This document shows positions 42,671 through 54,300 of a stretch of DNA of 64,000 bases, piece after piece; positions within the stretch are counted from its first letter, which is position 1, and each line of letters begins with the position of its first letter. Location: NCBI GenBank assembly GCA_002364085.1, contig DEXK01000021.1, forward strand, positions 1 to 64,000. The letters are read 5' to 3'. The notes beneath the pieces are model-generated. The model did no database searches. It was not told the origin of the DNA and worked only from the letters and a program-made list of their open reading frames with translations. The stretch comes from Balneolaceae bacterium UBA3186 (GTDB taxonomy: Bacteria; Bacteroidota; Rhodothermia; Balneolales; Balneolaceae). Both the position numbers and the translations under genes were made by a program.

Positions 42671-44184
42671 TTATCTTTCAATTCGATGTAACCACGGGCA
42701 TTATCTTCATCTAATACCTCAATAGTTACTGCTTTATTTTTGTTTAAATTTTCGTCAATAAGTTCTTTTAAACTTTCGAGATCTTCAACTTCAATTTCAT
42801 TTACTGATATTATCTTTTGATTCTTTTTTAAGCCCCTGTTCCATGCTTCAGAATATTTGTAGACTTTTGAAATTATCATATGATTGGTTGAACCATTTTG
42901 AGTAGGCACTTCTATTACTCTGAATCCAAGATCGAATTCATGAAAATCTACTTCCAGCTCAAATACTTCAGGTTCTGCTTCCTCTTCTTCCGGAATATCA
43001 GGAATTCCAACCAGATCATTAATTTGTTGCTGCTCAAGCATTTTTAATTCTACAGATTGAATGAATTCTTCTCCTTCTCTCCAAATAGTTAATTGAACTT
43101 TTTCTCCGGGTCTGACTATAGCGATCTTCTCCTGAAGTTGATTTGATTCATTAACTTCTACTCCATTTACTTTTAAGATCACATCACCAAGTTCCAAACC
43201 TGCAACATCCGCAGCTCCATCCTCTGTTATCACAATGATCTCAACTCCCTTTACTTCATCGAGACCGATATCCACTGCTCTGTTATAATCTACTGAAGCA
43301 ATACTTACTCCTAATAATGCTCTTCGCACTTCACCAAACTCTATTAGGTCAGTAGCTACTTTCATTGCTAAATTTACAGGCACTGCAAAACCATACCCTT
43401 GATAACTACCACTTTGTGATGCTATAGCAGTATTTATGCCTACTAATTGTCCACTTGTATTTACTAAAGCTCCACCACTATTTCCTTTATTAATTGCTGC
43501 ATCAGTTTGTATAAAACTCTCAATTCTGAAGTTATCATCTATGATCTGAACATCTCTGCTGAGTGCACTTACAATTCCTGCGGTAACGGTAGAGCGAAGT
43601 CTGAACGGATTCCCAATTGCTAATACCCATTCTCCTACATCTACTGATTCAGAATTTCCTACGGTTATAGCAGAATGGTCATTGCCATCTATTTTGATAA
43701 CTGCAAGATCAGTACTAGGATCCAACCCTACTATTTTTGCCGGGAATTCTCTTTTATCATTCAAAACTACTTTTATACCTTTTTCAACAGCATCTTCGAT
43801 CACATGATTATTTGTAAGTATGTAGCCATCTTTTGTAATTAAAACTCCGGAGCCTACTGTTCTTGCTCTGCGTGGAATTACTCTATTCCAGAAATTGCTT
43901 GATCTCCCTTCGTCTTCAGAAACCGGAATAATAGTTTCAATGTAAACAACAGATGGGGTCACTGTACTTGCAATCGTTTTAAAAACAAATCTTGGATCAA
44001 TATCTGCGAGTTCTTCATCTTCGAAAAAAGGCGATTCACTTTTTTTCACTTCGGTATAACGAACTTCGGAAAGCGGAGCTAAGTCGTCATTAATCGTATA
44101 TAGTGCAACCAGAGTTCCTATTGAAACTCCTATTAATATTAACAGTATCCCTGTTAAAAACCTGTCTCTCTTTCTCATCATCAA
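42667..44184 (-). CDS. HtrA/DegP-type membrane-anchored serine protease with two PDZ domains
   Basis: A 505-residue envelope protease/chaperone. The N-terminal anchor is FLTGILLILIGVSIGTLVAL. The trypsin-like domain has catalytic H127 (TNNHVIED), D159 (STDLAVIKID) and S236 (GNSGGALV). A first PDZ domain follows at about 280-370 (LLGVSIASVDYNRAVDIGL). An acidic linker (PDIPEEEEAEPEVFELEVDF) and a second PDZ-like domain end the protein. All catalytic residues are intact. It overlaps recO by 4 nt and the LPP20-type gene by 4 nt. Its place downstream of giant surface-protein genes hints at quality control of those proteins, which is inference. Confidence 0.93.
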   Translation of the reverse strand: MMMRKRDRFLTGILLILIGVSIGTLVALYTINDDLAPLSEVRYTEVKKSESPFFEDEELADIDPRFVFKTIASTVTPSVVYIETIIPVSEDEGRSSNFWNRVIPRRARTVGSGVLITKDGYILTNNHVIEDAVEKGIKVVLNDKREFPAKIVGLDPSTDLAVIKIDGNDHSAITVGNSESVDVGEWVLAIGNPFRLRSTVTAGIVSALSRDVQIIDDNFRIESFIQTDAAINKGNSGGALVNTSGQLVGINTAIASQSGSYQGYGFAVPVNLAMKVATDLIEFGEVRRALLGVSIASVDYNRAVDIGLDEVKGVEIIVITEDGAADVAGLELGDVILKVNGVEVNESNQLQEKIAIVRPGEKVQLTIWREGEEFIQSVELKMLEQQQINDLVGIPDIPEEEEAEPEVFELEVDFHEFDLGFRVIEVPTQNGSTNHMIISKVYKYSEAWNRGLKKNQKIISVNEIEVEDLESLKELIDENLNKNKAVTIEVLDEDNARGYIELKDN

Positions 44185-44918
44185 GTCTCCTTTAGCATCT
44201 GTTCAAAAATTGTATCCGATCTTCGATCCTTAAAACTATCAATATGGTATTTAAAGTAAACATCTAAATGATGAATTAGTTGTTTTAATTCCGAATTTGA
44301 AAAATCAATATTAAAAATTTCTGTATTCCTTGAAGTAACTCCAACTTTTAAGAACATAGCTTGATTTTTGGTCAGCTTATAAGATAGATCAGAGTCAGGG
44401 TTTTCAGTTAAAGTTCCACTACTGATATTAAGATAAACAGTTTCATTTTCCTGTGTGTTTTGAACAATTAATCCAACTCCGGCAATTTGTGCTAATCTTA
44501 TTTGAACGTATGGAAAAATAGATGGGCGAACAGTTTCAACATCTCCGAGCCATTTTATAAATGTACTTGAAAATAAAAATAACTCATCATTTTCTTCATT
44601 TTCATGAGTCAGCTGAGAAATTAATTCTAAAGTTGAATAAAGAATCGAAGCCCGTTCAAAATCTTTTCTGAAATTTAAAGATTGATAAAGAATGGAAGCA
44701 TCTGATAGAGTTTGAATACTTCTAGAATCTTTATAATAGTAAGTAGCTTCGAGTATATTGCCAACTTCAATTGTTCCTGACAACTTGCTTTTGGGCTTCT
44801 TTACCCCTTTTGCAATAAGAGCAATTTTACCATTAGATTGGCATAAAACAGTGATTATCTTGCTTGAACCTTGATAATCAATGGACCGGAGTACTATAGC
44901 TTTTGAGGTTAAGATCAT
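44181..44918 (-). CDS. recO: DNA repair protein RecO
   Basis: Mediator that loads RecA on gapped DNA with RecR and RecF. The N-terminal OB-fold is clear: SKAIVLRSIDYQGSSKIITV, then KIALIAKGVKKPKSKLSG and EATYYYKDSRSIQTLSDA. The helical C-terminal part follows (ERASILYSTLELISQLT). The four-Cys zinc motif of some RecO proteins is absent, as in many Bacteroidota. At 245 residues it has normal length. Its stop overlaps the htrA-type start by 4 nt. Confidence 0.93.
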   Translation of the reverse strand: MILTSKAIVLRSIDYQGSSKIITVLCQSNGKIALIAKGVKKPKSKLSGTIEVGNILEATYYYKDSRSIQTLSDASILYQSLNFRKDFERASILYSTLELISQLTHENEENDELFLFSSTFIKWLGDVETVRPSIFPYVQIRLAQIAGVGLIVQNTQENETVYLNISSGTLTENPDSDLSYKLTKNQAMFLKVGVTSRNTEIFNIDFSNSELKQLIHHLDVYFKYHIDSFKDRRSDTIFEQMLKET

Positions 44919-44969
44919 GCGTGGAATCTATTCCAACAAGCTATAAAATGAAACTATTTTCCAGATTAT

Positions 44970-45365
44970 TTAAGCAGCAGTAATTCTATCAAGTCCACGT
45001 TTCAAGATCATGGAAAGCTCGTCAGGTTTTGCTGGTTTTCGAATCAAGTTTTCAATACTTATAGCATTTGCTTTTTCGATCAGATTTTTTTGTGAAGTAG
45101 AAGAAATATATTGAAAAGGTATATTCAGATCTGGATAAAGGTGCTCAATTTTTTCATGAAGAGTAAATCCGTCCATTCCGGGCATTTGAATATCTGAAAG
45201 AATTATATTTGGCTTGATATACTCCAACATTTCAAGTGCTTTATACCCATCAGAAAACAAAAGCACCAAAAAGCCTCTTTGTTCCAACATCCTGCCCATT
45301 AATACTCTGTATGCATCATTGTCTTCAACAATAAATACAATTGGTTTTAAAATTTTGTTACGCAT
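44970..45365 (-). CDS. single-domain CheY-like response regulator
   Basis: A 131-residue stand-alone receiver domain. The acidic pocket is E14-D15, the phosphoacceptor D58 is in IILSDIQMPGMDGFTLHEKI, the Thr/Ser switch is in YISSTSQ and the Lys is in LIRKPAKPDEL. No output domain is attached, so it must act on a partner protein. It starts 9 nt after the stop of the 3251-residue surface protein and is almost certainly on the same mRNA. No kinase lies next to it. Confidence 0.92.
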   Translation of the reverse strand: MRNKILKPIVFIVEDNDAYRVLMGRMLEQRGFLVLLFSDGYKALEMLEYIKPNIILSDIQMPGMDGFTLHEKIEHLYPDLNIPFQYISSTSQKNLIEKANAISIENLIRKPAKPDELSMILKRGLDRITAA

Positions 45366-45374
45366 TGTCTTAAC

Positions 45375-48300
45375 CTAATTATCAATTTTAACAGTAAATG
45401 TTACCGTACCAGAACTCCCTGGTAGTAACGTTCCTGTGAATGTCCATTTAATGCCTCCGGTAGAACCTACAGAAGGACTTGTGATCGTACACCCGGTTAA
45501 ATTATTCGGTAAAACCCCACAGTTAGCCGAACTAAACGTGGTGTACGTTGGCGTATTATCAGTAATTTCTAGTGAACTTATTGGTTCGTCTCCATTATTG
45601 ATATAGCTCACTGTGTAAGAGAGTGTTGCACCAGGCAACGCCTGAGCTTGATCAACTGATTTTGTTAGTACCAGCCCAGATTCTTCATCACTTACAGTAA
45701 CTAAATCGGTTCTTGAAAGTGATTGTTGAATTACCGGAGAGGTATTATTGTAATCCATAACCGCCAAAATAGTTGTGTTACTTGAAGCTCCATTACTAAC
45801 CCCTTGCGGTACTGTAACTCTAAGTAGTAAACAGACTGTTTGTCCTGTTGTTACATTCACAATATCATTAGGCTGGATAATAGGCTCTCCACTATTAACA
45901 GTACCACTACAATTTAGATCATTATAAAGAACAACAGGCCAAGTAGCATTGGAAGGGTTGTTCACTGAACTGGTTGTAAATGCAACCGCAGCATCAGTTT
46001 TAGCTTCAAATGTATGTTGGAAAAATGCAGTTGCACCCGGTTGCAGACTTTGAGAACCATCCGTTAAGAATATACTTTCTGCCACATCAGCAAAGTCTAC
46101 ACTTGTATAGGATGTCCCAACAGTATTCGTAAACGTGTTTATATCAGTGGTAATATCATATGAACCACCTGTATCTCCTGCATCTCCACCTGTTGTTACA
46201 AAAGAAGTATTATTTATTTCCTGAATTTTTACAGTTCCGCCATTTCCAACAACAGACTTTGGAACATAAAGAATATATTCCCCGGCTCCATTAGTACTAG
46301 TTTGTTCAATTAATGTGCTTGATCCTGTTAAAGCTTTAACAACAGTATTTTCAAGACCAATTTCGTTACCATTCTTAATTCCATCATTTGCAGTTCCACC
46401 GCCAATTCCATTATCTGCAAAAACAGTACCTTCAATTCTTGAACCTTCAAAATCTCCAAAATTCATTTGAGCAGGAATGTTGTTAATCAGTAACGTTCTC
46501 AAGTTTGGTGTAGTAGACACAAAATCAACAGGATCTGTTTCAGGTGGAGTACATACATCAGGTGTTGGAACACTTTGTCCCACTGATTCGATAAGATCAT
46601 ACTCGCCATTTAGAACATTGCTGAACTGATAAAACCCGTTTACGTCTGTAAGAACACTCTTACAACTGTTTAAACTTTTGTTATATAGAACAATGGTTAC
46701 ATTTTCCAAACCAACCTCATTCCCTTCTCTCAACGCATTGTGATTATCGTCTTTATATACATAACCATTAATAGTAACACCTGTTGCCACAACTCTTTGG
46801 TTTGTTGAAAATTCGGAAGTGTTGTTTCCTGCATCATAAGCAAGAGCTGTTATACGGTCATTTATTACAATACTTGTTGAAGAAACTGTAAATGTTTCGC
46901 TGAATGATCCATTTGCATTGGTATTAATTGTACCAATCAACGTTTGTCCTTCTCCATGAGGACGTATTAAAGTACCGCCTTCTTCTGTTAACCCTTGCTG
47001 ATTACCATCATCGGCAGCTTTATATATCTCAATGGTATAAACTCCAGATAACCTTGTAGCATTTTTACCGATGTATCCCTCAACGGTCAATTGGTTGCCA
47101 TCAATAGTTGCCAAAGTAAATACCGGGTAATCGAGTCCTTTGTTAGGCTCTGTAGATGCAGATTCTATAACTCCATCGTTAGGTGAAACTCCATCTGCTT
47201 CTCCATTTCCTGAAGTTACTATATCAATTGCCAGTCCTTTGTTATTAGAAAAACTGTTTTTAGTAATATAGATTCCCTGCTGAGGTTGTGCATCGGGGAA
47301 GCTTAAACGAACACCTGCCCCTTTGTAAGGCGCGCTTGAATAATCTGTACCATTTCCGGTTATTATGTTCTTTTCTATCAGAGTGCTTGAAACCTGATTC
47401 AATACATTAATACCGGTTGTTCTATGATTTTTGATCGTATTATTACGAATCGTATTACCTGAAGTCGCAGAACCAAAAGTATTTCCAATTTCAATTCCAC
47501 TTCCTCCATAGACATCGCTACCATTGCTCTTTCCATTTTCATGGAAAAGGTTTTGAGTGATAGACCATGTTCCTATTCCCTCAAGTCCATCCGCATTATT
47601 CTGAGCATTACCCGTTCTGTAGATCTCATTCTTTGTGAATTGTATAGTCGCGTTACCATTTTCAGAACGGATACCACTGTCTTTTGTATAAGCAATATAG
47701 TTACGTTGAATTAACGGTGTTTGTGAACCTGATCCCGTTATCAATATCCCTAAATCTGACTGATTTAAGCCTGTAGGGTCAGTACCATCGGCTCGGGTAC
47801 CAATCATATTGTTCTCTATTGTACCGCCTGAGATACCGGTAAGAGTTAAAGATCTCGTATTATTAAACAGAGCAAAATGTCTTATTACAACTGCTCCAGA
47901 ACTGTTTATTGATAATGCGTTATTTCCTACATCAGCTAGGTCTATCTCTAGCTCCTTTCGTTCAAAAGTATTTAATGAGATCCCATCAACACCAACTGTT
48001 CCGCCGGTTCCGATTGTACCTGAATTCGGATTAAGAATTGCCAAAGGTGAATTTAAATCAAAAGATCGTCCATCCAATGTTGTTAAAGGATCGGTTATTA
48101 CAGGAAGTTCTGAACTCAATGTAATTTTCCACCAGTTTCCACCACTTCCGGTTTCATTAGTTGCTACAGAAGGAACAAATCTCATGGTATTTGCTCCTGA
48201 GATCTCGTTCGCATTAGTAATGAATTGTCTCAAAGAACCTTGAACGCTTCTGTTAGATGATACATCGTCATCACCATCTCTGGTATCAGTAACCACATTA

Positions 48301-51300
48301 AAACTGAATCCAAAGTTAAGCCCGGAAACATTATTACTTGCCATGGTAACCTTTGCAACATGTTCAGCGTTTGCAAGATCAGTATTAGCTGGGTCCGTTC
48401 CAACAGGCAGGTTATCAGATTGATTTCCTCTTCTACCCCCAAAGCAATTACCGGCTGAACCTTTTGTTCCAATACCACCTGTTCCATCAGAACAAAGTGC
48501 TCCTGATGGTGCGTACACTTGCTCTGCCCAACTTGCACCGTTTGTCAGATTTCCTGTTTTAGAATTTACAACTACCCAATAGTCTGCGTCTTCTCCGATC
48601 TGAAATGTAAACGCTCCCGAAATAGTAGTTGTATCGGATCTTAAGAATACATCATCACTACCATCAGCTAGACCATCACCACCATCTTTAAATAAATGAA
48701 CTACTACATCCTTTACAGCCGTTTGATCTCCAGATGCGTCACTTAGGTTAGTATCTCCATCGGTTAGAGCATTTCCTGTTTTGTCTCTGAAAACTATCCC
48801 TTCTACAGTATTACTTATATATATAGCTACTTTGGAAGTATCGTTTGCCTGATTTGGGTCAAACTGATTCAATCCTAACAGGTATGCTGTATTTACAAGC
48901 GAATCAGCTGTTACGCCAGAGTTCACGGTTGCTTCCACAGTCATAGTTACTGAACTACCGTTGTTAAGAGTACCAACTGACCAAGTCTTATTGATTTGAT
49001 TGTATGTTCCTTGACTTGGAGTTGCTTGTACTAAAGCCAAACCGGAAGGCAATGTTTCATTAACATCTACTTCTGTAGCTCTTTCAGGCCCATTGTTTGT
49101 AACTGTAATTGTGAAATTAATGGATTCGTTTTCTAACGGATTTGCATTATCCACTGTCTTGACTACGGAAATATCAGCATCACGTGTAGTTACAACTTCA
49201 GGGTTAAAATCCTGATTTCTACATTGAACGAAATCAATATCCACTAGACGATCATTACTATAACCATTTGTAAAATTTGATCCTGTTCTGAATTCGAATA
49301 CAGAAGTATAATTATACTTTATATACGCCATATGATCGAAATCCAATGAACCGTTTCCATCTGTTGCCGGAGTAGAAGTAAAGAACTGGAAAGCTCCTGA
49401 AGTAGTTTCAGTAAGATTATTTCCTCCCTGAACAGAGTTAGATTGATTCTGAGTAAACCCTAAGAAATCACGAATAGATTGGGAAGTATTATTAGGATTT
49501 ATGTAACCGTCAATATCCAATGCGGTCATTGCAAAATTCTTTTTTACAGGGGTTGTTGTACCTGTAGCTACAAACTTAAACTCCCAGTCAATATACCCAC
49601 CACTTTGAGTAGCCTGGAATAATGGACTGAAATTTGCAGCGCTATTCCCAGATCCATTATCATCGATATTGCTTAGAGAAGCATTGCTGATTGCTTTTAT
49701 TTTTACCAAGGCATCAAGTCCTGACGCGATATTATTAAATCTATATACTGCGTTTACTTGTCCGGATATACCTTCTTCTAAGGAATTGCTGCTGAAATTA
49801 AATAAAGGAGGTTCATTACAGGTTAATCCTGAAGATGGATCAAACACTATAATATCAACGTCTGCACTATTGTTACTTTGATTACCATCTCCACCTGTAA
49901 AATTTGAGAAACTGGCAGTGTTTTTAATGGTATTTCCTTCCTGACCTGTATTAACTGTGGCTTTTAACGTTAGTGTTGCAGATTGTAGCCCTGAAAGTGT
50001 TCCAATATCCCAAATTCCTGTTCCGTTTGCATAAGTTCCTAATGTTGTAGTACCGGAAACATAAGTTAAACCTGCAGGAAGTTGGTCTGTTACCTCTACA
50101 TTTCCTACTGCATTTCCTTTTTCATTTTTTGCAGTTATGGTATACGATACTGTATCACCAACTGAAGGAGTAACATTATCTACAGCTTTTGTAACAGAAA
50201 CGTCAATTATGTTTTCTGAAACCGGACTACTAAAATTGTTAATCTCACAAGGATCAAAACTTAACCTGTATAAACGATTTGATGTTGATCCTCCTCCCTG
50301 TATACCTGCTCTGAATCTGAATTTCGGCTCATTGGTGTAAGCACTGTATACCGTATGATCAGTAAAATCAGCATCTACAGAAGATACTCCATTGAAATTA
50401 TCCGGAGTGTAGGTTGCATAAATACCTTCAGAACCAATAACAAGATCTGTAGTACTTTCAATGGTGTAAGAGCTCAGGTTTTGAAATCCTACATATTCCT
50501 TCAAACTTGCACCGTTACCATCCACATCACTCGATGTTGCTGCAAATGACAGATACTTTTGAACATTTGTAGCAGAATCGTAAAATGAAATTTCAAAATC
50601 CATGAAAGCATCATTGCCATCCGCACTTTGAACTCTTGGTGAAAATGCCTCATTAAAGGCCGTTGTTCCACTGGTTTGATCAATATCTGTCAGCGTAGCA
50701 TTATTATCGGTTATAATCTCAATACGAGCATATACTCCCGGAATAACAGAATCAAACTTATACACCGCACCTAGTTCCAAAGCAGTACCACTTTCAAGAG
50801 TATAAGTTGTAAATCTAAGCAATGGCCTATCATTACAAGATGTAGGAGCACTGGCTTCATCAACGGTTATATTAACAGTGGATGAATTGTTAGAAATATT
50901 TGTGTCATTTTGATCAACCGACTGAATAGTAGCTGTGTTAGCTATAGTGCTTCCTTCTGTATTTTGATCAACCTGAGCATTGATTACCAGTGAAGCACTT
51001 GCTCCGTTTACAAAAGTACCAATATCCCAGATTCCAGTTGAATTATTAAAGGTTCCTACACTCGGGTTTGCGCTTTGAAAAGTTATTCCAGATGGAAGCT
51101 GATCAAGGATCTTTAGATTTGTTGCATCTCTTGGCCCCTGATTTGTTACTGAAATTGTATAGTTTATAAAATCTCCCTCAATTGGAACCGAGTTATCTAC
51201 AATTTTGAGTACCTGAATATCTGCAGCCTCTGCAACCACTGTAATTCCTGCTGAAGCTGAGTTATTATTTAACTCCGGATCGTTCTCATTTAACTGTGTA

Positions 51301-54300
51301 ATTTCAGCATTATTTGTGATCGTATTTCCTACCGTACCACTATTAACAGTAGCTACAATTGTTAATGTAACAGTAGTAGTATCACCTTCAGCTAGAGTTC
51401 CAATATTCCAAACATCAGTTGAGGTGTTATATGTACCCTGACTTGCAGTATGAGATTGATAGGTAATTCCATTTGGAAGTTCATCGGTTACCTGAACTCC
51501 TGTAGCGTCAAAATCTCCGGGATTTGTTACAGACACTGTATATGTGATTGTTTCTCCCTCAACAGGAGTGGAATTATCTACCACTTTATCAATTTCCAGA
51601 TCAGGTGTAGCCGGTTCTTGGATACTAACTGCGTAATCTTCAACCTCGCCACCAATTGCAATACCATAAGGAGACGCTACACTGCTTGTTTGCGATGCAA
51701 TACGGAAACGTGCGAAAGTATCACCCGTGATCAATCCTGATAATCCTCCCCAGCTTAAAGAAGCAACTCCTCCAATACATTCTGCAAAAGCATACTCTGA
51801 ATTATCAAAAGCTCCATTTTGATTAGTATCTAACCAACCACCTACTTTACCTCCTGTTGTACACACAAGATCAACTTCATACTCAGAGTAATTTGTTCTT
51901 AAAACCGGAAGCGAAGTAATTGCGTCTTCATCATCTCCTGCACCAATTCCTGTGGTCTCTGAATCATCTCCATTCGCTTGAGAATTAGAAATTCCATTAC
52001 CGTCTGCATCTACTGTGCCTCCAAAATACACCGGATTAGAACCCGTGTTACTTAGTACGTGAAATGCCGGGTCATTTCCTCTTGAATTGTAAGATGTTCT
52101 GTATGAACTTGGTGCATCACCGTAATCTGCTAACAGGGCTAAACCAACATGGATGTTATCAGTTTGAGATACTAATTTTCTAATCTCAATTCTCTCAACA
52201 CCTGTAGTATTAATTCTGAACCAAATGGCATTAGAAGAAGAAGTACAAGATTGATTTCCTGAAACAGTCGGCTGCAGTTCCAGAGTTGTATTTCCGTTGG
52301 TATAATTTAGATTTACTGAATTTGTACAAACTCCACCATCATTACCCTGCCCGGTGACCCATCCATTAAGAGCTACTTTAGTATTTGTTCCATCAAATGC
52401 TTCTAATGTGTAAGCTGTATTACCTGAATTTGGACTAAGCTTATTTAAACTTAGAATAATGGCATCTGAAGGAATTCCATTTGCTATGTTTATATCAAAT
52501 GAAGTTGCATTTCCTGTGTTTCCACTGGCATTAACCTGAGGACCATTGAACTGGTCTCCTGAAAATGAACCGCTGGACCATTGCTGGAGCGCATTTGGCG
52601 AAAAAGTAGTTTGTGTTCCACCTTGTGCATCAACTGTAGCAATTTCAACATTTCCTACTTTTGCTGAAATCGTAGTAGAATTATTAGTTCCATCGAAGCA
52701 TGCCCAACTTGCATCATTTCCGTTAACGATAGGACATGGATCAGGACCAAAAGGAATATTAGTTGAGGTGTAATTGATCGCATTTGTTCCGGTAAAAGCT
52801 GCCGCTTCATTTGTGGCAATATCTCGAATTCTATTCGTTCCCGGAGTGTAATCGAAAGTTACATTATCACCTTGTTGAATAGCATTAGTTAATTCAATAT
52901 TAACTCTCACATTTGTTATTGAGATACTTGAAATGCTTACCGGGGATCCATTTACCCTAACTTCAAAGTCAGTTGTTGCGGGAACTGAATTCGCATCCAG
53001 TATTTCATCATAATCGAGCAAAAGAGAACTTCCACCTACCAGACTTGTTTCATAAACAGGTGCTACATTATCTGAAACTGCGGAAGCTTCTGCAGAGTTA
53101 CTACTTGCATTTAAACTCCCATCCTGCGATGCTACCACATAGTAGTATGTATTACCATTAAGCGCACTGTTGTCTGTGAAGGTGTAACTAGAACTTTCGT
53201 TATCCACAACAACTCCAACTTGCGTATATGGACCGCCCGGTGTAGTGGATCTTCTGATTGAATAACTCCCTATTTGCCCTCCTGTACCTACATCTAGGAA
53301 GGAAACTGCAATAGCCCCATTGGCAACAGCAGTAGCACTTACACCCAATGGCGGTGTTGGAGTATAACCGGTAGTTTGGTTTGTAACTGACTCATTATTT
53401 AATGAGGATGCTAAATTCCCAACATTATCCCGAATCTTATTAATACCCGGAGTGTAATCCAGTTCAACATTGTCAGTAGGTTGAACCACATTCGTTAATG
53501 TAAGTATAACCTGATTTCCTGAAATTGTTAAACTACTTACAGGATTATTATTAAAGATATTTACTGTAACTGAGTAATCTGAGTTTGCAGGAGCAGATGA
53601 AATATCAATAGGTTCATCATAGTAAAGAGTAAGTGTTTCTCCATTTACTATAACAGAATCCAGTTGAGGCGAAACACCATCGGCAGTTGCTGACACTTCA
53701 GCAGAATTAGCACTTTCATTAGAGGAACCATCAATTGCACTAACTACATAATAGTAAGTGGTTCCATTCACAGGTGTATTATCAGTAAATGTATAGCTTA
53801 TACTTTCATTATCACTTACTGTACCAACCTGAGAATAAGGTCCACCAGAACTTGTAGCTCTTTTAACAGAATAAGAAGCTACTCCACTTCCGTTAGATTC
53901 ATCTACATCATCAAAGTTAATTCTAATAGCACCACCTGATATCGCACTTGCAGATACATTCTGTGGAATTCCCGGGGGTGTAATATCCGGAGTGTTATTG
54001 GTTACCGTTTGATTAGAAAGGTTTGCTGCTTGTGTACCTTGCTGATCCAGAATAGGATTTGTACCGGCAGTATAATCCAATGCTACATTATCACTTAAGA
54101 ATACAGCCGGAGACACAGTAATTGTAACAATATCATTGTTAATAGAAACATTTGTTACTGTAATAGATGCCCCATTAACTCTAACATCAAAATCACCTAC
54201 TGCAGGAGTAGATGACGCATTAAGAATTTGATCGTAATCTAACGTTAACGTTGTACCATTGATAGTACTGGTCTCTAGCTGAGGAGGATTATCGGCAAAA

